A stretch of DNA of 64,000 bases. Origin: Pseudomonas sp. 102515. Lineage in GTDB: Bacteria; Pseudomonadota; Gammaproteobacteria; Pseudomonadales; Pseudomonadaceae. Below are positions 35,568 through 43,583 of the stretch, one piece after another. Position numbers and translations under genes: made by a program. The DNA lies in the NCBI RefSeq assembly GCF_031085165.1, contig NZ_JAVHTY010000002.1, positions 620,001-684,000 on the forward strand, written 5' to 3'. Below the pieces are notes generated by a model. The model saw nothing but the letters and a program-made list of their open reading frames with translations, was not told the origin of the DNA and did not search any database. Position 1 is the first letter of the stretch. Every line of letters begins with the position of its first letter.

Positions 35568-36545
35568 ATGACCCGCACCCTGCTCCTCACCGGCCCCGCA
35601 CTCGCTCCCGACGCCATGGCCCTGGCTGCCGCCCACAGCATCCGCGTCGTGCCGACTCAGCCCTACATGCCCCATGACGAACTGGTCGCGCTGATCCGCC
35701 AGGAGCAGCCCGACGCCATCATCGTCCGTCAGGGCAAGCTGACCCGCGAGATGATCGAGGCCTCGGCCAAGCTCGAGATCATCGCCAAGCACGGCGTCGG
35801 CTACGACACCATCGACCTGCAGGCCGCCGCCGACCGGGGGATTCCGGTCACCATCGCCCTGGGCGCCAATGCCCAGTCGGTGGCCGAGCACGCCTTCGCC
35901 CTGATGTTCAGCGTGGCCCGGCAGACCGCCTGGTTGGATGCGCGGATGCGCGCCGGGCACTGGGACAAGACCCAGGCCAACGGCACCGAGTTGTTCGGCA
36001 AGACCCTCGGCCTGGTGGGCCTGGGCGCCATCGGCAGCGTGCTGATGGACCTGGTGGCGCCGCTGCGGATGCAGGTCCGGGTCTACGATCCCTATCTCCA
36101 GACCCTGCCCGTGCGTGACCACGTGCGTCGTGAGGAAAGCTTCGACAACTTGTTGGCCGAGTGCGACATCATCAGCCTGCATTGCCCGCTGACCGAGGCC
36201 AACCGCCACCTCTTCGGTGCCGCCCAGTTCGCCCGGATGCGTCCCGGCAGCCTGCTGATCAATACCGCCCGCGGCGAGTTGATCGACACCCAGGCGTTGG
36301 TTGCAGCCCTGCGCGACGGCCAGATCGGCGGTGCCGGCCTGGATACCTTCCACCCCGAACCGCCGCCGGCCGACAGCGCCCTCTGGGGCCTTACCAACCT
36401 GGTCGCCACGCCGCATGTGGGTGCCAACACCACCGAGGCCCGCGACCGGGTCGGGCTGGTGGCGGTGCAGCAGGTCCTTGATCACTGGAACGGCAAGGCG
36501 GTGGAAACCCGCGCCGTGGTCAATCGTCACCTGATCGCGGCCTGA
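35568..36545 (+). CDS. D-2-hydroxyacid dehydrogenase, NAD(P)-dependent
   Basis: A 325-residue enzyme of the phosphoglycerate/hydroxypyruvate dehydrogenase family. The dinucleotide fold is GLVGLGAIGSVLMD near 149; the catalytic Arg is in INTARGELIDT, Glu in GLDTFHPEPP and His in VATPHVGANTTEA. It interconverts a 2-keto acid and a D-2-hydroxyacid in the cytoplasm. It is the first gene before an MFS carrier and an exported hydrolase in the same direction, with an A-rich Crc-type leader at each of the first two. Confidence 0.88.
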   Translation: MTRTLLLTGPALAPDAMALAAAHSIRVVPTQPYMPHDELVALIRQEQPDAIIVRQGKLTREMIEASAKLEIIAKHGVGYDTIDLQAAADRGIPVTIALGANAQSVAEHAFALMFSVARQTAWLDARMRAGHWDKTQANGTELFGKTLGLVGLGAIGSVLMDLVAPLRMQVRVYDPYLQTLPVRDHVRREESFDNLLAECDIISLHCPLTEANRHLFGAAQFARMRPGSLLINTARGELIDTQALVAALRDGQIGGAGLDTFHPEPPPADSALWGLTNLVATPHVGANTTEARDRVGLVAVQQVLDHWNGKAVETRAVVNRHLIAA

Positions 36546-36602
36546 TCGCGCTCCAACGCGGGCGGCGCCGATTCCATAGCCGCCTGCTGCATCTATCTCC
36601 AC

Positions 36603-36610
36603 AACAATAA
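36603..36610 (+). promoter_or_regulatory. Crc/Hfq motif before the second MFS gene
   Basis: AACAATAA followed by GACGGAGAG; it ends 14 bases before the ATG. Confidence 0.6.
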
Positions 36611-36624
36611 GACGGAGAGCCTGC

Positions 36625-37956
36625 ATGACTACCTCCACGCCCGAGATCAGCGAACTGGAACGCGCGACGATGCGCCGTGTCGCCTGGCGCATCCTGCCGT
36701 TCCTGATCGTCTGCTACCTCATCGCCATCATCGATCGTGGCAACATCGGCATGGCCTCGCTGCAGATGAACCAGGATCTGGGCCTGACGCCCGCGATCTT
36801 CGGCTTCGCCAGCAGCCTGTTCTTCTTTTCCTATTTCCTCGTGGAGGTGCCGAGCAACCTGGCGCTGCAACGCTTCGGCGCGCGCATCTGGATCGCCCGG
36901 ATCATGATCACCTGGGGTCTGATCTCGGCCGGTACCGCCTTCGTCCAGGGCGCCAATTCGCTGTACGTGATGCGCTTCCTGCTGGGCGCTGCGGAAGCCG
37001 GCTTCTTCCCTGGGGTGCTGCTGTACCTTACCTACTGGCTACCCTCCAACTATAGAGCGCGGATGGTCGCCATCTTCATGGTGGCGATACCAGGCGCCAA
37101 CTTCCTCGGCTCGCCGCTTTCGGGCCTGCTGTTGAGCCTGGATGGCTGGATGGGCATGCGTGGCTGGCACTGGCTGTTCATCCTGGAAGGCATCCCAGCG
37201 GTGCTGCTGGGCATCGCCTGCCTGTTCGTGCTCACTGACCGCCCGGAACAGGCCAGGTGGCTGAGCGACGAGCAGCGCAGCTGGCTGACGCTCAAGCTGG
37301 CCGAGGAGCGCGGGCGCAAGACCAGCATCGGCCATATCTCCTTGTGGCAGCTGCTCAAGCACAAGGATATCTGGGTGATGGCGCTGATCTATTCGGGCGC
37401 CTCGGCGGCCGGCAGCACCATGAGCGTCTGGGCGCCGCAATTGCTCAAGTCCTTTGGCCTGTCCAACCTGGAGGTCGGCCTGACCAACGCCATTCCCTAT
37501 GGCCTGGCCTCCGTGGCGATGGTCCTCTGGGGCCGCAGCTCGGATCGGACCGGCGAGCGTCGCTGGCACACCTCGCTCACCATGCTGTTGATCGCGGTGG
37601 GTCTGTTGGCGGGCATGTTCACCTCGTCGCTGGCCGCCACGGTGATCCTGCTGAGCCTGGTGCTGATCGGTGCCTATTCGATGAAGGGGCCGTTCTGGGC
37701 ACTGGCCTCGGGCTGGCTGTCGTCCTCTACCGCCGCGGCGGGCCTGGCCGCCATCGGCGCCCTGGCCAACCTCATCGGCGGCGGGGTGATGGTCAACGTC
37801 TATGGCGCCATCCATGGCGCCACTCACAGCCATGCCCTGGCGGTACTGCCGCTGGCCACCCTGTGCGCCATCAGCGGCCTGCTGGTGTTGGTCATGGGGC
37901 GTAAGGCCATGCGCGCCAAGGCCGAAGCCCAGGCCGCACCGGTCAACGCCGGCTAG
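36625..37956 (+). CDS. MFS transporter, anion:cation symporter type (second)
   Basis: A 443-residue twelve-helix carrier similar to the one at 32979: both have WRILPF, then IDRGNIGMASLQMNQDLGLTP, and GARIWIARIMITWGLIS. The two are paralogues in one region and probably import related organic acids. It lies between the D-2-hydroxyacid dehydrogenase and the Tat-exported hydrolase, in one likely operon. Confidence 0.88.
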   Translation: MTTSTPEISELERATMRRVAWRILPFLIVCYLIAIIDRGNIGMASLQMNQDLGLTPAIFGFASSLFFFSYFLVEVPSNLALQRFGARIWIARIMITWGLISAGTAFVQGANSLYVMRFLLGAAEAGFFPGVLLYLTYWLPSNYRARMVAIFMVAIPGANFLGSPLSGLLLSLDGWMGMRGWHWLFILEGIPAVLLGIACLFVLTDRPEQARWLSDEQRSWLTLKLAEERGRKTSIGHISLWQLLKHKDIWVMALIYSGASAAGSTMSVWAPQLLKSFGLSNLEVGLTNAIPYGLASVAMVLWGRSSDRTGERRWHTSLTMLLIAVGLLAGMFTSSLAATVILLSLVLIGAYSMKGPFWALASGWLSSSTAAAGLAAIGALANLIGGGVMVNVYGAIHGATHSHALAVLPLATLCAISGLLVLVMGRKAMRAKAEAQAAPVNAG

Positions 37957-38008
37957 CGCCGGTCACGGCTGGCCCGCTCGGGCCGGCCGTCCTTTCGAGG
38001 AATCCTCC

Positions 38009-38941
38009 ATGACCTTCAATCGTCGGCGCTTCCTGCAAGCGAGCACCCAGACGGGTGTCGCCCTGTGCCTGTTCAACACCCTGGGCGCCCAGGCCGCCAC
38101 AGCCTTTTCCAGTATCCAGACGGCGCCCCGGCTCAAGGCGCCGGCCGGCAGCGTCGACTGCCACATGCACCTCTACGACGACCGTTACCCGGCAGCGCCG
38201 GGCGCCAAGCTGCTGCCGCCCAACGCCTCCCTGGACGACTATCGCCAGCTGCAGGCCTTGCTGGGGCTGCACCGGATGGTCATCGTCACGCCGTCCACCT
38301 ACGGCACCGACAATCGCTGCCTGCTCGACGGCCTGGCGCGTAGCCAGGGCCAGGCCCGGGGCGTGGCAGTCGTCGACCGGAGCATCACCGATGCCCAGTT
38401 GCAGGACCTGCACAAGGCCGGGGTGCGCGGCATCCGCTTCAACCTCAGCTACGGTGGCGCCGACCTGGCCGATCTGGAGCCCCTGGCGGCACGGGTCGAT
38501 GAGCTGGGCTGGAATGTCCAGGTGGTCGCGCCAGGCAATCAACTGGTGGAGTTGGAGAGCCGGCTGCAACGGTTGCCAGCGCGGCTGGTGATCGATCATA
38601 TGGGCCATGTGCCCCAGCCGGAAGGCGTGAATTCCCAGGCCTTCGCCGTCGTCACCCACCTGCTGGACGGTGGCCGTACCTGGGTGAAACTGTCGGGGCC
38701 CTACATTCGCTCGCGCAGTGGCCCGCCGGAGTACGCCGACGTGGGCACGGTGGCCCGGGAGCTGGTGCGGCGCCATCCCGAGCGGCTGCTGTGGGGCAGC
38801 GACTGGCCGCATCCCACGATGGCGACCGGTAACAAGCCGGACGACGGCCACATCTTCGACCTGCTGGCCGACTGGGCTCCGGATGAGCAGATACGCAACG
38901 CCATCCTGCGCGATAACCCGGTCAGTCTGTACGGCTTCTGA
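38009..38941 (+). CDS. Tat-exported COG3618 amidohydrolase/lactonase
   Basis: A 310-residue hydrolase. It begins MTFNRRRFLQASTQTGVALC, a twin-arginine signal (R-R-R-F-L) followed by a hydrophobic stretch ending near AQA, so the folded enzyme should act in the periplasm. The mature part has SVDCHMHLYDDRY (metal histidines), ARLVIDHMGH, and LLWGSDWPHP with the catalytic aspartate, as in 2-pyrone-4,6-dicarboxylate lactonase relatives. AGGA precedes the ATG at 38009; the gene follows the MFS stop by 52 bases. It may hydrolyse a substrate before uptake. Confidence 0.85.
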   Translation: MTFNRRRFLQASTQTGVALCLFNTLGAQAATAFSSIQTAPRLKAPAGSVDCHMHLYDDRYPAAPGAKLLPPNASLDDYRQLQALLGLHRMVIVTPSTYGTDNRCLLDGLARSQGQARGVAVVDRSITDAQLQDLHKAGVRGIRFNLSYGGADLADLEPLAARVDELGWNVQVVAPGNQLVELESRLQRLPARLVIDHMGHVPQPEGVNSQAFAVVTHLLDGGRTWVKLSGPYIRSRSGPPEYADVGTVARELVRRHPERLLWGSDWPHPTMATGNKPDDGHIFDLLADWAPDEQIRNAILRDNPVSLYGF

Positions 38942-38969
38942 AGGGCCGTATCTCAGCGGCTGCCGGCGG

Positions 38970-39005
38970 CCCTCACCCCAGCCCCCTCCCCAAGGGAGAG
39001 AGGGC
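38970..39005. repeat. Second GGGAGAGGG-type intergenic hairpin
   Basis: CCCTCACCCCAGCCCCCTCC then AAGGGAGAGAGGG, the same family as at 14871, between the convergent hydrolase and MarR genes. Confidence 0.5.
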
Positions 39006-39037
39006 GCTAAGGCAGGGCTGTGGGTGGTGGTCACATC

Positions 39038-39069
39038 GTAGGTTGGCGCTGAGCGCAGCGAAGCCCAAC
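39038..39069. repeat. GTAGGTTGG...GAAGCCCAAC repeat, single unit
   Basis: GTAGGTTGGCGCTGAGCGCA followed by GCGAAGCCCAAC. It is one unit of the element found in pairs at 9971, 55552 and 62783. Confidence 0.7.
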
Positions 39070-39110
39070 AAAACCGCTACCTCTTTCAGCTCCCGCTTGA
39101 CCAGCCCCCG

Positions 39111-39575
39111 CTACCCCAGCTCCCCATTGAGCTTGCGCAGCAGGCGCAACAGCTCGGCCCGCTCGGCATCCTCCAGCGGGGCACTGGCGGCGCGGTCGCT
39201 GGCGGCGGCGCGCTCCTTGAGTTCACCGACCAGGGCGCGGCCCTGCTCGGTGAGGTGCAGGGCGTAGGCGCGGCGATCCTGGGTGCCGCGCACCCGCTCG
39301 GCCAGGCCCTGGCGTTCCAGCTTGTTCAGCAGCAGAACCAGTTGGGGCGGCTCGATGGCCAGGCGCCGCGCCAGGTCGGCCTGCATCAGGCCGGGTTCCT
39401 GTTCGAGAATCACCAGGGCGGTGAACTGTGCAGGGCGCAGGTCATAGGCGGCCAGGCTGTCCACCAGGTGCTGGAACATCTTCATCTGGGCGCGGCGCAG
39501 GGCATAGCCTACGGCGGTGTCCAGCCAGGGAGTGGCGGCAGGGTCCAGGGGCGTGGCGTCGTCAGGGGAACTCAT
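39111..39575 (-). CDS. MarR family regulator
   Basis: A 154-residue winged-helix regulator. ALRRAQMKMFQHLVDSLAAYDLRPAQFTALVILEQEPGL leads into the recognition helices (QADLARRLAIEPPQLVLLLNKLERQGLAERV) and the wing RGTQDRRAYALHLTEQG. The DxRR wing is characteristic. The start at 39575 is chosen over one 17 codons upstream for lack of conservation there. Target unknown; MarR regulators that sense hydroxycinnamoyl-CoA are known for ferulate operons, but this one is 18 kb from ech. Confidence 0.85.
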   Translation of the reverse strand: MSSPDDATPLDPAATPWLDTAVGYALRRAQMKMFQHLVDSLAAYDLRPAQFTALVILEQEPGLMQADLARRLAIEPPQLVLLLNKLERQGLAERVRGTQDRRAYALHLTEQGRALVGELKERAAASDRAASAPLEDAERAELLRLLRKLNGELG

Positions 39576-39627
39576 CGGCGGGAAGGGCTTCCGTCGGAGA
39601 TGGCGAGAGGAGGGCATCAGGGGCATT

Positions 39628-40242
39628 CTAGTCCAGATCCTGGCGCGCGCGGCGATGGCGATAGGCGAACTGGGCGCGGCTCAGGCCGAGCAGTCGCGCC
39701 GCGGCGGCCATGTTGCCCTGGCTGCGCGCCAGGGCTTCGTCGAGCAGTTCGGCTTCCAGCTGCGCCAGGGGCAGCGGGCGTTCGCCAGCCACGCCGAGGC
39801 GCTGCAGCCAGCCGGTTGCGGGCGACGCCACGTCCAGGAACTCGGCCGGCAACGGCTCGCCGCGGAACAGGTGGGGCAGGTCGATGAGTTCGCCCGGATC
39901 GCTGGCGATCACCCCGCGCTCCACCAGATTCTGCAATTCCCGCACGTTGCCGGGAAAGTCGTAGCGCAGCAGGGCCTTGAGGGCGCGCATGGTCAGGCCC
40001 ACCGGCGGGCGTTCGTAGGCGGCGCAGCAGCGCCGCAGGAACAGATCCACCAGCAGCGGCACGTCGTCGCGACGGTCCCGCAGGGGCGGGATGCCGATGG
40101 GATAGACGTTGAGGTGGTAGAAGAGGTCTTCGTGGAAGTCGCCGTGGCCTACCGCGTCGCGCAGGTCCAGGTTGGTGGCGGCGACTACCCGCACGTCCAC
40201 CCTGAGGGTGCGGCTGTCGCCGACGCGCTCGATCTCGCGCTC
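39628..40242 (-). pseudogene. Beheaded sigma-54-dependent activator
   Basis: About 204 C-terminal codons of an NtrC/DmpR-type enhancer-binding protein. What remains starts inside the AAA+ domain at EREIERVGDSRTLRVDVRVV, includes the sensor-1 ATNLDLR, the FHEDLFYHLNVYPI and FPGNVRELQNLVERG motifs, and a Fis-type C-terminal helix-turn-helix (QGNMAAAARLLGLSRAQFAYR). The sensor domain, Walker A, GAFTGA loop and Walker B are missing: homology stops abruptly near 40242, directly against the leader of the decayed porin. No start codon with a ribosome site precedes it. It is most probably a deletion remnant. Confidence 0.85.
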
Positions 40243-40281
40243 CGCCGCACCTGCCCGGGTGCGGTGGTCGCGTTTTCCCAC

Positions 40282-40289
40282 AACAAGAA
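40282..40289 (+). promoter_or_regulatory. Crc/Hfq motif before the decayed porin
   Basis: AACAAGAA within CAACAAGAACAACTCCAGGA, 18 bases before the former start codon. The catabolite-control leader outlived the gene. Confidence 0.5.
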
Positions 40290-40307
40290 CAACTCCAGGA
40301 CGACGTC

Positions 40308-41271
40308 ATGCGCACACGTTTCGGATTCGGTCTGCTGGCCGCGGCCAGTCTCGCCTCGCTGCAGGTCCAGGCCTACGATCTGCCCGGTCTCAATCTCGGC
40401 TCCACCAGCTTCTATGACGGCGCGCCGGCGCCGGATGGCCCCCGCTGGTACCTGTCGGAGTACCTGATCTATGGCAAGACCAGTCGTTTCAACGATCAGG
40501 ACGGCCGCAAGCTGCCCCTGCCCCTGCCCCTGCCCCTGCCCCTGCCCAAGCAGGAGCTGACCACCTTCGCCCGGTCACCCAGATCATCTATGTCGGCCAG
40601 CCCCTGGCCAATGGCGCCATGCCCGGCTTTACCGCCATCCTGCCCTGGCTGGCCCATGCCGATGTCGATGACGGCCTCGGCGGCCAGGCGCTGAGCACCC
40701 GCGAGGGGTAGGGGACCTGACCCTGGGTGCCTTCCTGCAACTGCCCACCACCACCCGCCCCGACGGCGGTCCGCGCTGGGCGCAGCGCATCGAGGCCGAG
40801 ATCGTCGCGCCTACCGGTCGTTACGACCGTGACCGGGCGATCAATCCGGGCAGCAACTTCTGGTCTTTCAATCCCTACTACGCCACCACCTACTGGCTGA
40901 CGCCCCAGTGGTCGGTGACCGGGCGCTTCTGGTACCTGTGGAATGGCAACAACGACCAGCCGCTACGCAGCTTCGGCGCGGTCTCCGACACCCAGGCCGG
41001 CCAGGCACTGCACGCCAACTGCGCCATCCAGTACGCGCTGAACGATCGGCTCAGCGTCGGCCTGAGCGGCTACTGGCTTCGGCAGATCACCGATACCCAG
41101 GTCGATGGTCACGCGGTCGGCGGGCGGCGGGAAAAGGTCTGGGCCTGGGGCCGGGTTTCACCTACGCCTATTCCCGGGAGAACCTGGTCACCGTCAACAG
41201 CTACTTCGAGCAGGACGCCGAGAACCGCACCGAGGGCGCAAGTTCGTCGTCAACTTCCTGCACAGCTCTAG
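40308..41271 (+). pseudogene. Phenol-degradation-type outer membrane protein, multiply frameshifted
   Basis: The signal peptide MRTRFGFGLLAAASLASLQV(QA) and the beta-barrel text belong to the MetA-pathway/SphA-like porin family. The frame breaks about five times, each time by what looks like one missing base: near 40572 (GCC-CGG for GCC-CCG-GTC), 40709 (a TAG where GGG-GTA-GGG is expected), 41148, 41237 and 41267. Repairing these restores a continuous product of about 322 residues ending in KFVVNFLHSF, a normal length. Near the N-terminus a CTGCCC unit is repeated six times. Neighbouring genes are intact, so this reads as a real dead gene, though local sequencing error cannot be excluded. Confidence 0.85.
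40512..40547 (+). repeat. Six tandem CTGCCC units
   Basis: A perfect 36-bp hexanucleotide run encoding (Leu-Pro)6 inside the decayed porin. Because the unit is a multiple of three, length changes would not shift frame. Confidence 0.95.
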
Positions 41272-41273
41272 CG

Positions 41274-41759
41274 CTAGCGATCGATCGGGATGCCCCGGTT
41301 CGGCGGCGGTGGAGCCGCGGGCGGCTGGGGCTGCTGGGCCTGGGGATGGGGCACCATGTGCCAGGTCTCGTTGCGTGGCCGGCGGTCGATGTAGACCGGC
41401 ACCGGCTGATAGATGATGCCGGAACCGCGCACCTCGCTTTCCTGGCGAAAGCTGGAAGAGGACGAAGAGCCACCGACCACGGTGACGTCGTCGACCGGGC
41501 GCTGGCGAGTGGAGGCGGGGGCGGGTACCACGGTGACCTCGCGCGGCGTGCTGATCGGCGGGGGCGCCGCGGGCTTGGGCGGCGGCGTGAAGCCGTTGCT
41601 GTCGGGCAGGCTCTGCAGCGGAATGGCGGTGATCTGACTATTCGTCGGGCAGGCGCCCTGGGTATAGGTCGTCCGGCCCTGATCGTCCACGCACTTGTAG
41701 ACATCCTCAGCGGCCACGACGCCACTGGCGAGCAGCAGGCCATAGAGCAGCGAACGCAT
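41274..41759 (-). CDS. DUF4124 domain protein, exported
   Basis: A 161-residue protein of unknown function. A signal peptide (MRSLLYGLLLASGVVAAE) is followed by the DUF4124 motif DVYKCVDDQGRTTYTQGACP (about 20-40, two cysteines), then low-complexity proline- and serine-rich sequence (six consecutive Ser near 105) and a Pro/Gln-rich tail. GGAGG lies before the ATG at 41759. Its stop codon is three bases from the end of the decayed porin on the opposite strand. Likely periplasmic or envelope-associated. Confidence 0.75.
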   Translation of the reverse strand: MRSLLYGLLLASGVVAAEDVYKCVDDQGRTTYTQGACPTNSQITAIPLQSLPDSNGFTPPPKPAAPPPISTPREVTVVPAPASTRQRPVDDVTVVGGSSSSSSFRQESEVRGSGIIYQPVPVYIDRRPRNETWHMVPHPQAQQPQPPAAPPPPNRGIPIDR

Positions 41760-41938
41760 GATGAGGCCCTCCGGACACTCGAATTGTCTTCGGCAGGATA
41801 CAAGATGCCCGCTACGGCTCCCAGTGCTGCTACCCGGCTCGACGCCAGGCATTCAGCTAATCGTCAGACTGTAAAGACTAGGCCGGTCTGAGGTGAGGCG
41901 TATAACATCCGGAAACATTCTTTTCAGGGTAGCGGCGC

Positions 41939-42838
41939 GTGAAGGGGTTCGTGATTGGCGGTTTTTTTCTCTGTGTTTTGTATGTGCACCTTCGCGGTCG
42001 GGTGCGCCATCGCTTCCTGCGTCAGCTCAGTGATCATTCGACCTTTCTGGCACCGCTGAACACCTTCATGTTCCTGACCTCGCGGGTGCCCAACGCGCCC
42101 TATCACGCCGTGGAGCACTTTCCCGAACTCCAGGTGCTGCAGGAGAACTGGCAGTTGATCCGCGACGAGGCCCTCGACCTGCTGCGCGCCGGCCAGATCA
42201 AGAAAGCCGCCGAGCACAACGATGCCGGCTTCAACTCCTTCTTCAAGAGCGGCTGGAAGCGCTTCTATCTGAAGTGGTACGGCGACAGCCATCCTTCCGC
42301 CATGCAGCTGTGCCCCAGGACCACCGAATTGCTGCGCGGCATCGGCACGGTCAAGGCGGCCATGTTCGCCGAGTTGCCGCCCGGATCGCGGCTGGTGCGC
42401 CATCGCGATCCCTATGGCGGCTCCCTGCGCTATCACCTGGGCCTGGCCACGCCCAACGATCCGCGCTGCTTCATCGAGGTGGACGGCCAGCGCTATCACT
42501 GGCGCGATGGCCAGGCAGTGGTGTTCGACGAGACCTTCATCCACTACGCCGAGAACACCACCGAGCAGGATCGCATCATCCTGTTCTGCGACGTGGAAAG
42601 GCCGCTGCGCTATCGCTGGGCGAGCGCCTTCAACCGCTGGGTCAGCGGTACCCTGCTGGCTTCGGCGGCCTCGCCCAATGACGCCAGTGACAAGACTGGT
42701 GGCCTCAATCGCGCCTTCCGGCATCTCTATCGCATCCGCCAACGCGGCAAGGCGCTGAAGAAGCGCAACCGCTTCCGCTACTACCTCGAACAGTGGCTGT
42801 TGCTGGCCGCGCTGGTCGGCGTGGTGATCTGGATTTGA
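41939..42838 (+). CDS. lpxO: Lipid A hydroxylase LpxO
   Basis: A 299-residue Fe(II)/2-oxoglutarate-dependent dioxygenase of the aspartyl/asparaginyl beta-hydroxylase family; LpxO 2-hydroxylates a secondary acyl chain of lipid A. Hydrophobic N-terminal (residues 3-18) and C-terminal (EQWLLLAALVGVVIWI) segments anchor it. The iron site is in LVRHRDPYGGSLRYHLGL and VVFDETFIHYAENTTEQDR. RGRVRHRFLRQLSDHSTFLAPLN is the typical start. The start codon is GTG at 41939 with AGGG upstream. Confidence 0.9.
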   Translation: MKGFVIGGFFLCVLYVHLRGRVRHRFLRQLSDHSTFLAPLNTFMFLTSRVPNAPYHAVEHFPELQVLQENWQLIRDEALDLLRAGQIKKAAEHNDAGFNSFFKSGWKRFYLKWYGDSHPSAMQLCPRTTELLRGIGTVKAAMFAELPPGSRLVRHRDPYGGSLRYHLGLATPNDPRCFIEVDGQRYHWRDGQAVVFDETFIHYAENTTEQDRIILFCDVERPLRYRWASAFNRWVSGTLLASAASPNDASDKTGGLNRAFRHLYRIRQRGKALKKRNRFRYYLEQWLLLAALVGVVIWI

Positions 42839-42873
42839 CCGGCCCCCTTCAACCGCAAAGACAGCGGTTCGAC

Positions 42874-42902
42874 TTGACCTCGATGCGAATCGCCTTTAAT
42901 AC
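42874..42902 (+). promoter_or_regulatory. Promoter of the imuA-imuB-dnaE2 operon
   Basis: TTGACC (42874-42879), 17-bp spacer, TAATAC (42897-42902); the last base of the -10 is the first of the LexA box. Confidence 0.8.
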
Positions 42903-42917
42903 TGTATGCATATACAG
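42902..42917. promoter_or_regulatory. LexA box
   Basis: CTGTATGCATATACAG fits the CTGT-N8-ACAG SOS box perfectly and covers the start of transcription, so the operon should be repressed by LexA and induced by DNA damage. Confidence 0.95.
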
Positions 42918-42926
42918 ATTGAGGCG

Positions 42927-42965
42927 ATGGCCATGGACTACACCCCTGCAGGTTTGGCGGTATGA
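42927..42965 (+). CDS. Possible 12-codon leader peptide coupled to imuA
   Basis: ATG at 42927 reads MAMDYTPAGLAV and stops with a TGA that overlaps the imuA ATG (ATGA). GAGG lies just upstream, whereas imuA itself has only a weak ribosome site. It could couple translation to imuA. It is very short and may be accidental. Confidence 0.35.
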   Translation: MAMDYTPAGLAV

Positions 42966-43576
42966 GCGGCGGCGCCAGCCTGGCCCGGCTGTTCGAGGAA
43001 CGGCGCCTGTGGAAGGGACAGACCAGTCCCGACGCCCGGCGCAGCTGCCAGCCCACCGGGGTCGCCGCCCTGGATGCCCATCTGCCCGGCGCCGGCTGGC
43101 CGGAGGCGGCCCTGACCGAATTGCTGCTCGCCGGCCCCGGTCATGGCGAGTTGCGGCTGCTCTGGCCGACCCTGGCGCGCCTGAGCCTGGCCGCCGAGCG
43201 CATCGCCCTGATCGGGCCGCCGCTGTTGCCCTATCCCCTGGCCTGGCAGGCGGCCGGCGTGGCGCTGGATTCCCTGGTGGTGATCCGCGCCCAGAGTGCC
43301 GAGGTGCTCTGGGCCGCCGAGCAGTGCCTGCGCTCCGGTTGCTTCGGCGCGGTGCTCTGCTGGCCCGAGCGGGCCGACGACCGCCAACTGCGCCGGCTGC
43401 AGGTCGCCGCCGAGAGCGGTCGGACCCTGGCCTTCGCCCTGCGCCCGGTCGCCGCCCTGGACAATCCCTCGCCGGCGGCCTTGCGCCTGGAACTCAGGGC
43501 GCCGCTGGAACGACTGCACATCCGCAAATGCCGCGGCGGTCAGCCCGGCGTGCTCGATCTGGCCGGCGGCGCTTGA
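42962..43576 (+). CDS. imuA: Mutasome protein ImuA
   Basis: A 204-residue RecA/SulA-like protein of the damage-inducible mutagenesis cassette. CQPTGVAALDAHLPGAGWPEAALTELL resembles the start of the RecA core, but a normal P-loop is absent (LAGPGHGELRLL). ImuA works with ImuB and DnaE2 in error-prone lesion bypass. It begins the operon behind a LexA box; the stop is seven bases before imuB. Confidence 0.9.
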   Translation: MSGGASLARLFEERRLWKGQTSPDARRSCQPTGVAALDAHLPGAGWPEAALTELLLAGPGHGELRLLWPTLARLSLAAERIALIGPPLLPYPLAWQAAGVALDSLVVIRAQSAEVLWAAEQCLRSGCFGAVLCWPERADDRQLRRLQVAAESGRTLAFALRPVAALDNPSPAALRLELRAPLERLHIRKCRGGQPGVLDLAGGA

Positions 43577-43583
43577 GCTTGTC

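Noticed and set aside
34677-38941. Gallate pathway (galB, galC, galD, galT)
   Set aside because: An RraA-like aldolase and an MFS gene are present, but no gallate dioxygenase or tautomerase, so the assignment would be guesswork.
40512-40547. CRISPR or phase-variation tract
   Set aside because: The six units are contiguous without spacers, and a hexamer cannot switch reading frame.
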